Positions 11,374 to 22,185 of a stretch of DNA of 24,298 nt are shown here, piece after piece. The notes below the pieces were generated by a model. It did not search any database and was not told the origin of the DNA. It saw only the letters and a list, made by a program, of their open reading frames with translations. The position numbers were made by a program, and so were the translations under genes. This stretch comes from Stachybotrys elegans (taxonomy: Eukaryota > Ascomycota > Sordariomycetes > Hypocreales > Stachybotryaceae). The stretch lies in contig JAGPNK010000053.1 in NCBI GenBank assembly GCA_020746835.1, forward strand, positions 1-24,298, in the 5' to 3' direction. How positions within the stretch are numbered: the first letter of the stretch is position 1; every line of letters starts with the position of its first letter.

Positions 11374-12738
11374 ATGTTTATCAAGTCAGTGAGCGCTACC
11401 GTAGTGGCAGTGGCAGCCACCCTGGTCTCTGCTCAGACCTCTACGGAATGTCAGCCGCTCAATGGAAGTAGGATGAACCATTGAATCTTAACATCTCACC
11501 TTGTATTTTGCTGACATTTCACTACTCTAGCTTGCCCTGCCAATTCGGCTGTTGGCCGGAACAGGATCGACTGCGACCTTACTCAGGGACCATGCAGCGC
11601 CTTTTTCAATCTTGAGGGAACGGTGATATCTTATGACGAGACTGGTGCCGTCTTTAGCATCAACAGAGAGGGCCAAGCTCCGACGATAGAGAGCCATGAT
11701 TACATTTTCTTTGGCCGAGTCGAAGTGGAGCTCCAAGGTGCCCTCGGTCGGGGCATCGTGACGAGCTCCGTACTCGAGTCGGCCGATCTTGATGAGATCG
11801 ACTGGGAAATGGTCGGCGCCGACCTGCAGCGGGTTCAGTCCAACTACTTTGGCAAAGGGGACCTCTCATCATACGACCGCGGCGGCTTCCACGGCGTGGC
11901 AGACCCCTTGACTACCTCGCATACGTATACCTTGGAATGGACGGCGGAAAAATTGGAGTGGATTATTGATGGCGTTGTCATTCGCACTCTGAGGTATGAG
12001 GAAGCCCAGGGTGGAACTCGCTACCCGCAGACTCCGATGAAGATCAAACTGGGAACCTGGGTTGGAGGCGGACGGAACAGCCCAGAGGGCACTGTCGAGT
12101 GGGCAGGCGGATATACCGACTTTTCAGAGGCACCCTTTGTGGCACGCTACAAGAGGATCTCGATTATCGACTACGCTGGTGGCAGCGGACCTACCACGGA
12201 TGACATCAGAGAATATGTTTATGGAGATCAGTCAGGATCTTGGGAGAGTATCCGTGTGGTAAGGGCGGACGGCAGCATTAAGGAGCCGAGCCAGCCGAGC
12301 GAGCCCCAAGAGCCAACCACCCCTTCAACGACGACGCCGAGGCCGACAACCACAACTACAACCACAACCACAACCACAACCACAACCACAACCACCTCGA
12401 CGACTAGGACCACAACAACGACTTCGACGACCGAGGATGAGACAACGACCACTACAACTGCGTCTGAGACAGAAATGTCTACGACCGAGAGTGAGAGCTC
12501 CACCGAGAGTGAGAGCTCCACCGAGACGACTCACGAAACTACTTCAAGTACTTTCACCACTTTCACCACCGATGCCCCATCAACGACTACGCCTGCACCC
12601 GCAACCACATCTGGAGGCAATGCGGACGATACGGATGCCAATGAAGATGCCCCAAATGGTGCTCGTGCTCGTAGTGCTGCTTCGGGCTTCACACTCGCTA
12701 TTCTTGCCGGAGTCTTCGTGGTTTTCCAGCTGCTATAA
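11374..12738 (+). CDS. GPI-anchored CRH-type GH16 cell-wall transglycosylase (two exons)
   Basis: My model is join(11374..11467, 11531..12738), 433 residues. The 63-nt intron (donor GTAGGA, GCTGAC branch motif, acceptor CTAG) completes the Thr codon of NGTCPAN. The first exon encodes a signal peptide (MFIKSVSATVVAVAATLVSA). The GH16 domain follows, with motif DEIDWE; E120, D122 and E124 are the expected catalytic set (ExDxE). Other family blocks are HTYTLEWTAEKLEWIIDG and PMKIKLGTWVGG. A Thr-rich stalk (about 300-405) precedes a hydrophobic tail (SGFTLAILAGVFVVFQLL), which implies GPI anchoring. CRH/Crf enzymes link chitin to beta-glucan in the wall. Wall localisation is inferred from architecture. 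The closest named relatives would be yeast CRH1/UTR2 and Aspergillus Crf proteins. Confidence 0.92.
12346..12396 (+). repeat. ACAACC hexanucleotide microsatellite coding poly-Thr
   Basis: Near-perfect tandem copies of CACAAC/ACAACC inside the CRH-like gene encode an uninterrupted Thr run in the stalk. An 18-bp unit (GAGAGTGAGAGCTCCACC) is also duplicated in tandem at 12487-12504 and 12505-12522. Both keep frame, so copy-number change would alter stalk length only. Confidence 0.9.
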
Positions 12739-13635
12739 CTTCGTCTGATGTGATAATGAGCTGATATTCTACGAGTGTCATAAATTTTCTTGTCAACTAT
12801 CATATATTTTTAATCTTAGCGAGGGCTTTCTTGGAGTCACTGATAGCTATGTCATTAGGGCATACGATTGGCACTTCCGACATACATTAGACTGGAGATT
12901 AGATTGCAAAATAGATTAGCGGTTCTGGAGGTTATGCTATCGTCAACGTGCAAGGTGATAATCTGATGTGCGCATGAGCCGTGAATTGACATTGACCACC
13001 TCACGAATCCCGCTGGTAACTTGATCTCATAACCATGCGAGGGAAGTTAAGCAGTTTCTTGACACTCTGAGACGACAGGCAAGCCGGTTGGCAATCTTAT
13101 GTTGTCTTCTTAAGAGGACATTTATGTATATATGCGACGTGCTTTACAGACAGCCAGATGCACCACTCGTTCGTTGTTGCATGAGCGCGACGCGACATGG
13201 ACGCTCTTCAGGTGAAGCCTTGTCCCCTCCAAGAGAGTTCGGTCGCACGGTTCCAAACTCTTGCTTCTACCGAAGAGCATACATATATATGTAGAGTCGC
13301 TATAGGTTAGGAGGTTCTAGCGGCGGTTGTTTGACTTCGGCTATCTTCTATTTTAAACCGTTTCAATGACGGGATATTCCGATCTGCGGCCCGCCCTTCT
13401 CCACGGAAGCCAGCAAGGACCATTTCTCGGTAATACCCGTGATGGCGCGACCTACTAGCTCACGTCACCAACATCTGCTCATATACCACCTCTACTGTTT
13501 GCTACACACACACGCTACGAGAGTCGACGAGTCGGAGCAAGACCTTCAAGGATTGGGGCGTTGCCATGACCTGATGTGGATTGGCTATCAAGAATTATTT
13601 GCCTGTACCGAGTAACAAAATCCCTCCAGTATCCC
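12739..13635. other. intergenic region between convergent genes
   Basis: About 0.9 kb between the 3' ends of the CRH-like gene and the minus-strand secreted protein gene. It holds no credible gene. A short (CA)n tract lies near 13503-13512. Confidence 0.5.
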
Positions 13636-14547
13636 TCAAATCTCGTCATTTTCTGCAATGGTGGCAGTGCCGCCGCCCTCAGCCTCGGCAACAATCTTGG
13701 TCCTTAGAACGTCACCGTTGGGGTTTGTGTAGACGTTGCAGTAGGCGCTCAGGCCTCGGTAAGGCTGATACACGTACTGGAGCTCGTACTCAACGCCCCC
13801 GTCCTCCAAGGGGATCGTCTTGTTGTGGCCCGTGAAGGTCATGTCGCGGTTGTAGAAGCCAACCTCCTTCCTCCTGCGCTCGGTACCCTGATTGTTGAGG
13901 AAGATGTCGAGGAGCTTTCCGTCCTGTGCAAGGACGCGGTTTCGGTGCGCCGAACCCTCAAAGTTATGGACCGAGTAGAGAATGTTGTTCTCTAGGCGAA
14001 AGGTGAGATCTCTCTTCTTGAGGGCCTCCGTCTCCTCCCCACTACCTCCTCCGTCAATGATGTCGCCAACGCCGTCACCAATGCCATCCACGATGTCAGA
14101 GACACCCTCGCCGAGTGTCGCGATGATGGGGTTGAGGTCGATGCTCTCGAGGACATTGTCCACCATGCGCAGAATGTTGCCCAAGCGTGCCTCAAGCTCA
14201 ACTTTGGCGGTGACATTGTAGATGCCAAGCTTGACGCGGTCTATGCTTGCATCGACGCCAGCGTTGAAGTTGAGAAGGTTCAGCACCTTGGCATCAAGGT
14301 TGATCTTGGCCGTGATGTTCTGAACCTCGATTGAGATCTCACCAACGGAGACGGAGGCATTGAGGTAGACGTCGGGCTGCTCGTTCAACGGCGGAATGCC
14401 GCTGGTAGTCCCCTCGGTCTCATAGATGGCCGACTCGTCATCACCACGACGGGTGAGCCGGTAGCCATAGTAGCCATCGCCTCTACAGGTGACTGTGGCC
14501 GCCAGAGACGCGACCGTCAGGGTTGTCAGTGCCCAGGAGTGCTTCAT
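13636..14547 (-). CDS. secreted protein of unknown function, paralogue of its divergent neighbour
   Basis: 303 residues, single exon. I start at the ATG at 14547 because it opens directly into a signal peptide (MKHSWALTTLTVASLAATVT). The open frame continues upstream to 15045, but that part has no family resemblance and occupies the shared promoter. The core starts at PDVYLN (58-63) and consists of alternating short hydrophobic/acidic segments (VSVGEISIEVQNITAKI, KVELEARLGNILRMVDNVL), then IDLNP and a Gly/Asp-rich VSDIVDGIGDGVGDII stretch, and finally a C-terminal block opening with MTFTG. The next gene has the same order. Possible Kex2-type sites are RR (33-34) and KKR (177-179). No GPI tail is present. 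The helical repeats suggest an amphipathic, lipid- or surface-binding role, but that is a guess. Confidence 0.85.
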   Translation of the reverse strand: MKHSWALTTLTVASLAATVTCRGDGYYGYRLTRRGDDESAIYETEGTTSGIPPLNEQPDVYLNASVSVGEISIEVQNITAKINLDAKVLNLLNFNAGVDASIDRVKLGIYNVTAKVELEARLGNILRMVDNVLESIDLNPIIATLGEGVSDIVDGIGDGVGDIIDGGGSGEETEALKKRDLTFRLENNILYSVHNFEGSAHRNRVLAQDGKLLDIFLNNQGTERRRKEVGFYNRDMTFTGHNKTIPLEDGGVEYELQYVYQPYRGLSAYCNVYTNPNGDVLRTKIVAEAEGGGTATIAENDEI

Positions 14548-15256
14548 TGTGCGTTGAGGATGTCGATGATGGGAGCAGAGAAGACAGCACTTGGGATGAT
14601 GCTGAAGGTGGGCATCGGCTACAGATGAGAAACTCGTCCTGGCCAAAACAAGAGGCGGGCAGGCAGGGTCAAAAACCGGTTCTTTTGATGCGGTGTGCCT
14701 CCCTCTCATGCGCTGATGGGCGGCATTGACCCAGGCAAGCCTCAAGTGGCCGCCAAGACGGATTTGGGAGATGATACGACGTTTCCCCGGGTTGCGAGGT
14801 GTATCATATCCCTGCCCCATCACGCTGGCGCTGGTTAGAGCTCCTGCAAACCCCTGTCGCACAGTCAAAGCCTCCGCCGATCGAGATCGTGAATGCCAGC
14901 ATTCTGGGATGGCTAATCTCTTTGCAGCATGGAAATCAGGTTTTGCCCTCCATGTCAAGGGGGTTATTAGTGCCGTTAAGACCACACTCTCGGGTGCGAT
15001 TGGGCCATGACGGAGATTACGAAATGCCTCCAAGGATCGTACCATTTAAATCCTGGCCCTTAGATGGCTATATAATGCGTTGTTCTGACGTTCGATCGAC
15101 GATCGCTCGGCAATGAAATCGTCTAGTCCTAGCGGCGGTCTACGATCAGCGATTATCGATCCGCGTGAAGCAAACTCGAGTCTCGGACAGACTTCAACTT
15201 CCAAAGGCACTCCATCCCCATCCGTTTGCACCACGACCGTGTAAACAATCACCATC
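14548..15256. promoter_or_regulatory. shared bidirectional promoter region
   Basis: 709 bp separate the start codons of two divergent paralogues, so both promoters must lie here. A clear TATATAA at 15069-15075 faces the plus-strand gene. I see no equivalent TATA close to the minus-strand gene. The motif CGATCG occurs twice in a palindromic arrangement near 15093-15105. Co-regulation is plausible but unproven. Confidence 0.55.
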
Positions 15257-16147
15257 ATGCGTCTCGACTACCTGCTGTTCCTCCAGCTGTTCGGCCTTGT
15301 CGCTGCGCAAGAGTCGACAGCATCAGCATCCGTCTCAGCGTCAGACACTGTCTCTGTGACCCCGACCACCACGGGCGGCTCAGATGATGGACCCTCTACT
15401 ACAACCTCGGGCGGCGGTGGCAGCGTCGGCACAGGAGACCTGGGCCCTCCGGACGTCTACCTCAATGTCCCTGAGCTGTCTGTCGACCGCATCGAGCTGG
15501 ACGTCGACAATCTCCGCGCAGACATCAACCTCAATGCCGATGTCGCCCGCCTCGTGCAGATCAACGCAGGCATCCAGATCGGAATTGAGAAGGTCAACAT
15601 CACCATTGCCGATGTACAGGCTGAGCTCGAGCTGGTAGTTCGCCTGGGTCATCTGGTCGAAATCGTCAACCGCACGCTGGCTTCTCTAGATCTGAACCCG
15701 GCCCTCATCAACCTCCTCGACTCTGTTGGGGACATTGTCGAGGGTGTCATTGACGCTGTTGACGGACTCCTCGGCACCATCACCCAGGGCGACAGTGTGC
15801 TGCGATTCCTCGTCGACAACCTCGGCAACATCGTGCAGGAGGTCGTTGAGGGCGGCGGCGAAGCTGTCAGCAGCATTATCGGTAACTACAGGCAGAACAT
15901 GACCTTCACGGGCGACGAGAAGACCCTCGAAAACGGCCTGGTACAGCGGACATACGAGTACGCAGAATTGAGCGCACTCGTCAATATCGTCTTCAACCGT
16001 GCTGGACAGATTGTCCAAGCACAGGTCATTAGGGGCGGTGGCAATGAGGACGGAGACGAGGACGAGGAGCCCCCGGCATCTACATCTGCGGCCTCGTCCA
16101 GCGCTGCGCCCACTTCTAGTGCCGCCCCCGAGACCTCAAGTAGCTAG
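15257..16147 (+). CDS. secreted protein of unknown function, paralogue of its divergent neighbour
   Basis: 296 residues, single exon. A signal peptide (MRLDYLLFLQLFGLVAAQ) leads into a Ser/Thr/Gly-rich linker (19-63). The conserved core runs from PDVYLN (65-70) through LDVDNLRADINLNADV, INAGIQIGIEKVNITIADVQ and VRLGHLVEIVNRTLASLDLNP to LLDSVGDIVEGVIDAVDG. MTFTGDEKTLENG (215-227) matches the MTFTG block of the neighbour. It ends in an acidic, Ser/Ala/Pro-rich tail (DEDEEPPASTSAAS and onward) without a clear hydrophobic GPI signal, so it is probably secreted or wall-trapped. I recall similar uncharacterised secreted proteins in other ascomycetes, but no function is known to me. The stop lies 190 bp from the convergent CobW-like gene. 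Confidence 0.87.
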   Translation: MRLDYLLFLQLFGLVAAQESTASASVSASDTVSVTPTTTGGSDDGPSTTTSGGGGSVGTGDLGPPDVYLNVPELSVDRIELDVDNLRADINLNADVARLVQINAGIQIGIEKVNITIADVQAELELVVRLGHLVEIVNRTLASLDLNPALINLLDSVGDIVEGVIDAVDGLLGTITQGDSVLRFLVDNLGNIVQEVVEGGGEAVSSIIGNYRQNMTFTGDEKTLENGLVQRTYEYAELSALVNIVFNRAGQIVQAQVIRGGGNEDGDEDEEPPASTSAASSSAAPTSSAAPETSSS

Positions 16148-16337
16148 GACATGAGGTTGGAACAATAATGGACAATATATGCCGAATTCATGCTCTCGTT
16201 TGTCACATCACTCTCCCGGATGCCCATAGGCTGCATCTGCGACAGCTCAATAGCTATCGAAGACACTTCCGGTTCACGGCTAGGAAGAGTACGAGATAAA
16301 CATGGCAAATGAATAAAAAATAAAGTAATATGCCAAA

Positions 16338-18332
16338 TCAATCGACCTCTGGGAGATTCGCTAGGCTCTCCTTGATTGACCTCAGCTTCTTGACCGGGCG
16401 ATGATGACTGTGAGTCCCATGTGCATCATCATCAGACGCATCTTCGTCGTCTTCCTCGTTGAACTCATCCAGATCCGCCATCCAGTCAGGCCATCCATCA
16501 TCAAACATGTCTTGCAGGCGTTCCATGCGCTTCTCGTCATCAAGCTCCGAGTCCCTCATAACAGCAGCCCACTGGTCGTATTCCTCGTCGTTCAGCAAGC
16601 AATGGTCCAGCAGCTTCTCAAGGCCAGGTCGGTCGATCCTCTCGCCGATAAAAACCAGCTCCTGGCGACGGTCACCCCATTCGCCTCCAGCTTTGATGTC
16701 AAATTCGACAAGATCATCAATCTCTTTCGTTCCAGACTGGTACTCTGAGGGGTCCAGGGTGCAGAACCACCGGATTCCGCCAGTGATTGTAAGCATGCCT
16801 CCAGCTTGTGACCATATGGCTGAGCGATGCGGCCGGGTAGCCAGAAAGATTTGGCCCTTGGATCGGAACAGCCGCGCTAGGACAGGGTTCGCCCTCTTGT
16901 TTGCCAGAACAACATCTTTGGGAGGAGTCTCTAGCTCGTCGTTGTCTTCATCCGTTCGGTCTTGGTCAGCATGATCAGCACCACTATCCTTCTTTTCACC
17001 ATTCTCTGTGCCACCATCTTCTTGTTCATCATCGTCATCGCCCTCTTCTTCTTCGGTAGCCTCGAATTGTAAAATGAACTTGTCGAAAAGCAGCTCCCAA
17101 AGTCGGCGGGGATTGAATGGGCGATGGCGAACGTAGATGAAGTTGCCAACGTTGTACTCCTCGGTCTCTGGCTTCGGCGTCACGACATTTCGACCGTTGA
17201 CCTGTCAAATTAGCTCGGTCCTGTCTCACTGTCGTCTGTCACGTACCTGGTGAACCGTCATGTCGTGCAAGTCCTGCAGCCAACCTTGGCCTGTCTTTGC
17301 TCTCTCCATATCAAAGCTGCCAGTGTTAATGATCTCCTTGGCGTCAACTTTACCGCGAATTGATTCAATTATCTTTGCACGATGGTTCAGGCTCTTGATT
17401 AGTCTCAGGACAACCTCCTTGGCTTCTTTGTCGACCTGGTCCAAGTTAGGCCGGGGTTCGTGCATTTGTATAAAGAAGAACCTACCATGTCAATCTTGTT
17501 CAGAATGATGACGTCCGCAAACTCGATCTGGTCCACCATCAAGTCCGAGACACTGCGTTCATCTTCGGGGACTACATCGTCACGTCGTGAAGCCAGACCA
17601 TCGGCCGTGTCAAAGTCGTTGAGCATGGTGAATGCATCAATTACAGTGACCGTAGTATCGAGTCGAGCGAACTTTTCGATGCCGCCCGCTTTCTTTCTAC
17701 TCGCTGTGAGCAACCACACCCTGAAGCCTGTGAAGGTTATTCTTACATAGATAAGAGGGCATTGCGCATTCCCTCGTCGATTTCGACGCCCTGCTCAGAC
17801 AGTACCGCGTGTATCTCCTCAGACAGTTGTGTGTCGAATGTTTCAGCTACCTGCTCAGGCTCGCTGATTCCACTGCTCTCAATGATTACATAGTCAAACT
17901 TGGCTAGCTTAGAGAGTCGAACCAGTTCCTCCAGGAGGTCTCCCCGGAGATTGCAGCAGATGCAACCGTTCTGAAGAGCAATGACCTTTTCCTCTGTGCG
18001 ACGCAAAGTATGTGTCTTCTTGATGAGGGAGGCATCTACGTTGATCCTGTGGTGCGTTAGCATCAGAGCCGACTAGGCAGTGATGGAAGTATATGACTAA
18101 CGCTCCAATGTCATTTACGATGATGGCAATACGTAGGCCATGGTTGCTCCGCAGGATATGGTGCAAGAGAGTCGTCTTCCCGGCACCCTTCTTTATTAGC
18201 CATGTTCTATCTTGTGGAACCTGATAATACCAGAAATCCCGAAAGCAGAGTGACGGGTAAAGGCTTTATGTGTCGCTTCGATGGTCTTTTTGGCGACCTT
18301 TTCTTGAAAACTGACGATGTTGGCTTCGCCAT
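16338..18332 (-). CDS. CobW/COG0523 GTPase metallochaperone, ZNG1-like (six exons)
   Basis: My model is complement(16338..17201, 17247..17435, 17486..17696, 17747..18046, 18102..18187, 18231..18332), 583 residues. All junctions keep frame, and introns are 43-55 nt. The start ATG at 18332 gives a basic leader and LPVTLLSGFL, which splices to GAGKTTLL, rebuilding Walker A (residues 32-39, K38). The metal-binding CICC motif is at C91, C93 and C94 in QNGCICCNLRGDLLEEL. ESSGISEPEQVAETF follows, then the GTP-specificity motif NKID at 229-232. The last exon holds the CobW C-terminal domain with an acidic insertion (EEEEGDDDDEQEDGG) and an acidic, His-containing tail. Family members use GTP to hand zinc to clients; ZNG1 activates methionine aminopeptidase. 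The acidic insertion makes it longer than yeast ZNG1. The exon 3/4 junction has alternative acceptors. Confidence 0.9.
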
Positions 18333-18927
18333 CGTGCCTATACAACCGATTTCAATAATGAAAAACTGGCAGGATGTTGAGAAGTGCGCCAAACTGCTGA
18401 GAGCGCAACTCACTGACTGCGATTACAATTGAATAACCTCTATTGGTTCAGCGCACTTCACGTCTCTTTATACCTGCTTGGGTGGCCATCAAGGGACCAG
18501 CCATCAAGGGACACGAGATGGGGCAACGGACTAAGAATTGGAAAACATTTATCAGCTAATAAAACAACAATACTAGGCTTAAACGACTCAGGGTGAGAAT
18601 CTTCCGTAAATGACGCGACATATGAACGCGCTCGCTCCAAGGGTGAGGGGCGCTTCTACATGCATTATGGTTATACATGATAACAGTGCAATGACCATAG
18701 CTATGGTCGTGAGAACAAAGTCACAGATCAGTAAATAGCAGCAATCTCTACTACCATTTACTCTATCTTGATTTGGTACTCTATGCTGTTAGAACACGTT
18801 TCTTAAAGTCGTTGACTGTTATCCCATCAGCCGCAGGATTAGAAATTCCGGCATGCATATCGCTCGTAGGTTTTTAGCCACGGGAAGCCCAAGTGTCTTT
18901 CTCCTCACCCACGCTAGCCTCTCAAGC
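18333..18927. other. intergenic region upstream of the CobW-like gene
   Basis: Contains the promoter of the minus-strand CobW-like gene. A 15-bp unit GCCATCAAGGGAC(C/A)(A/C) occurs twice in tandem at 18485-18499 and 18500-18514. No gene was recognised. Confidence 0.5.
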
Positions 18928-19009
18928 GGGTGTTCCCGATCATGCGCCGCAATGGAGTATAGACCAGTGACTTCGAGGAGGTCCTCTAACGAGAAAGAGG
19001 AGATCAAAT
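18928..19009 (+). repeat. dispersed CPNGI/SDDK element, copy B (decayed)
   Basis: It matches the other copies from GGGTGTTCCCG through AATGG to GATCAAAT. It shares GACCAGTGACTTCGAGGAGG exactly with the copy at 23879-23993. In the peptide-coding frame it has a TAG (NGV then stop), and after EEV a two-base gap leads to another stop, so it is broken. It sits about 270 bp beyond the NACHT gene's stop codon. No flanking direct repeats were found. Confidence 0.75.
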
Positions 19010-19276
19010 GAAGATATGCTACTTAGCATAAACATAAACTAGGTTAACAATTTCTTCCGTTATCCCCTATCACATCAATGATTTATGTAAATAGTGACAT
19101 GTGAACAGGTTATATTGAATCTCATCGAATGTTTCTTGCATTACGCTATTCTCTAAACGCAATCTAGTCAATGTTGTGGAGCGGGAAAAAAAAGTCTCGC
19201 TGATTCATTGACATGCCAAAGGTGGCGGCTGCTGAAAGCTTCGTATCCCATGCTACAAAGCATAGCCAAGAGATGT

Positions 19277-22069
19277 TTACCAATCTTCAGCCATTGTGTC
19301 AGTACTGCAAAAATTGCCAGGGGATGCTTCCTCGGAGTCACCAATTTCCATCTCATCCTTCATAGAATCAAGGCTTCCTAGAAGGTCCGTTGGTGCACTC
19401 GTCTGTTCAACTTGAAAGGGCCACGAGTCTTTGGTGTTAACCCAGTATACTAGTTGGCCCGAATGTTTCATAAAAGCAAGCACATGGTGGTCAGTGACCG
19501 GCTGGGAAATGTCGTTGTTCTCCAAAATCGATGGCAGCTCCTGGATAATGACCCCCGTATTCACCGATTCTGTGTTTCGGATTTGATAGAATAGAGTAGC
19601 GGTGAGGTCGAGGAAAGGTTTCTGCTGCTTTGGTTGAAAGTAAGTCACTGAACCTGTAGTGGGATCGGTTGACTTGATGAAGGCTATCGAGCAAAAGGGG
19701 TCTTTGTCGAATGCGTCCATAAGATCACTGAGGGTGCCGTCGCCGCCCAGAAACCGCCAGAAGTAATAGGCCAGGAAATTCTTGTTCAGCATGAAAAAGA
19801 TGCGGAAGGTGGGAGATTCGGGTTTCCGCAGGGCATCATCCAGGTCGCGAAGATCCGTATGAGAGGATGGAAAGAGCCTTTCCAACTGGTCACCAGATTG
19901 AAACAAGGGTACCGCAAAGATGAACTGATGGTTAGTGTTTGTACTCCTCATCAAGAGTATCTCTGCTGTTTTCTTGATGTCTTCGGAATCCTGGGGGCCG
20001 GTTATACCGCCGCAAACGGCTGCAAGGAATGTAACAAGAGGGCCGTTCAAGATGGCCTGACGAGATACACGATTGACCAGTGCTCTTATCACATTGACAG
20101 GTCTGACATACTCAGACTTCTGATGCCACATATCCCCCAAAACTTGTAAGGCTTCATGTTCCTTGGGTATTTCGCCAAGATACTCTGCAAATTGTTTTCC
20201 AGCGCCCGCGGCGCAGGCGATTATGGCCCAGGATGACATGCGCCTCGAGGGCCATTGCTTTCGGGTGTAGTGTAGCAAACCCGCGTCGTAGAACCGGCGG
20301 ACGGCGTAAAACAGATATTGACTCTCATAACCCTGAATGTGGATGTCGGTGTCCCTCCAGACAGCTCGGAGTAAGCTGGAGAGGTCGCGTGGCTTATCCT
20401 CTGTACGAACGGCAGCCACGCGTGCTCCCAATACTTGCAGCGCAATTTGAGATTTGTCCGCACGCGGTGTGGCCAAAATTTCTTGACCAGCCTTTGTTGT
20501 TTCCAAGAAGTCCAACGTCGTGCAGTGTGCAAAGGATAGATGGTGGGTTTTGGCGAATTGGAGCTCATCGTCCACGGGATCATGGCTCTGGGTGCACTCG
20601 GATGTCATGCAAGCGAATTTGAGAAACCCCTCACAGTTTCTCAATATGCTCAGGCGTGACTGTTTGCAGAAGTACTGCATATCTTGTCTGTCAAGGAAAG
20701 TGTCGCAGTCGAGCATTTTCTTTCGCACTTCATCGTTGGACGCAATCATCGTGTGCAGAGCCATCGAATTCTGTGACAGGATGGCTTGTTGCAAGTATTT
20801 TGCCGCTTTCTGTTTGTCATTGATCAAACCACCACTGAGCCTTTCCCACATATCGAGGTAATAGTCATCGAAATCACGCGGATACTTCTCTAGCAGGGAC
20901 AGCAGCCCGTTAAGCCCTATCCCATTTCTTATACCAGCGTTGATATCTTTCATCACAACCACAACCCACTGGAAAATGCCCTCCGCTTTTTCAAGGACAG
21001 CATCAATCAACTTCTGAGCATCATCGGAAGATAACACCATGTTGCCTGGCAATTCCTCGAGCTGCTTCTTCATGAAGGCGATCATTTCTGGTACAGTCAC
21101 GTCCTGCACCCGGAGGGTTGGGAAGCCCCGAAAGGTTGACTCGAAGGCGGTCTCTGCCCGGCTAGAAACGCATAGCTTGACGTGCTCGATTTCAGACACG
21201 TCTTTGATAAGACGTGCAAGCTTCCATGAGTCATCGTACTTATGGAGCTCATCCAACCCATCAATGAAAATGCACACCGGTTGAGGATAATGCTTCAAGA
21301 GAGTTACTAGGAGACGCTCGAGGTCTTCTATGCTCCATTCATAGTCGTATTTTCTCCTTGGGGTGTTGGCGAAGGCAGCTAGAAAAGCATTGGTGTCGAA
21401 CGCAGCTAGAATAGCGTCCGTAGTCGCTTCTTCCGCACTCTGAGACAGGGCTTGATACGCCAGAGAACGGAGCAGACCACTGAAGCTGTTTTGCATCTCC
21501 GTACCATCTTTCCACAGATAATGCTGTAGGATCATGACGTTGGGTTTCCAGCAGTTCAAGAGCCGCTGTGTCTCTTCGTGGTCAACGAGGTACTTGACGA
21601 GACAACTCTTGCCTGACCTGGGCTGGCCCTGGATCCAGAAGAGTCCATTGCTTGATTGGAGCCATTGTAGCAATCCAATCCACATAGGGCCGGTTTGGCT
21701 CAGCGCCTGAGTAGTGTGAACTGTGGGTTGTGTCTGTCTGAGAGGTAATTGTACGGACGTATCGTCATCCAGCCCAATGCTAGTGACATTGATGTTCACC
21801 GTCTGTGTGGCCGTATTCTGGATCTATTTCAGGATTGATTAGCAATTACCAGGTTGCAAAACTTGGATTTATCTCTTTAATTTGAAATTGGCGTTTCTCG
21901 GGTTACTTACTTCGCACGCTTGCTTGGCGATTGCCTTAATGTTATCATGACAAAATGCATGAGAGAAACTCTTCTCACTGATGGTACGTTGACGCCGAGT
22001 TCTGCGACGAAAGTTGAGGCTAATGACTAGCTCGGTGAGACGCTGCCATTCTTCTCCTCGGTTCTCCAT
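19277..22069 (-). CDS. NACHT-domain NOD-like receptor (STAND NTPase), short N-terminus
   Basis: My model is complement(19277..21823, 21911..22069), 901 residues. The 87-nt intron has a perfect GTAAGT donor and acceptor ATAG, joining AIAKQACE to IQNTATQTVN in frame. The ATG at 22069 is preferred because upstream in-frame ATGs (to 22255) lie around or before the TATA box. NACHT starts about residue 112. P-loop GQPRSGKS ends at S126, with K125. Walker B CIFIDGLDEL is at 237-246, and VKLCVSSRAE fits sensor 1. The remaining ~600 residues resemble the C-terminal region of fungal NACHT proteins of the DUF7791 type, without WD, ankyrin or TPR repeats. Fungal NLRs act in self/non-self recognition and programmed cell death. 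Only ~110 residues precede the P-loop, and no HET, HeLo, lipase or Goodbye-type effector domain is visible. Confidence 0.85.
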
Positions 22070-22175
22070 AATCTGGGTTAACTCGTTGAGTCTCTTCAAG
22101 GTGGTCAGCAGTTGCGTAAGGATTTTCGTTGAAGTATAGAGAAATTTTGAAATCCTATTAGATGATGAGCTTTGG

Positions 22176-22185
22176 TTATATATAT
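22176..22185 (-). promoter_or_regulatory. TATA box of the NACHT gene
   Basis: TATATATAACCAAA on the minus strand, about 107 nt before the chosen ATG. The same arrangement (TATATATAGCCAAA) occurs before the unresolved gene to the right, as part of a duplicated promoter. Confidence 0.6.

Noticed and set aside
12228..12521. Valine-rich minus-strand frame
   Set aside because: It is the antisense of the Thr-coding microsatellite in the CRH-like gene.
14548..15045. In-frame upstream extension of the minus-strand secreted protein to 469 residues
   Set aside because: It would bury the signal peptide inside the protein, shows no family resemblance and occupies the promoter shared with the divergent gene.
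18661..18780. Possible third copy of the duplicated NACHT-gene promoter downstream of the NACHT gene
   Set aside because: Only scattered short matches, without the ordered anchors seen in the two real copies.
18819..19007. Minus-strand 62-residue frame containing LLEVTGLYSIAAHDREH
   Set aside because: It is the antisense reading of repeat copy B. The plus-strand frame is the one shared among the intact copies.
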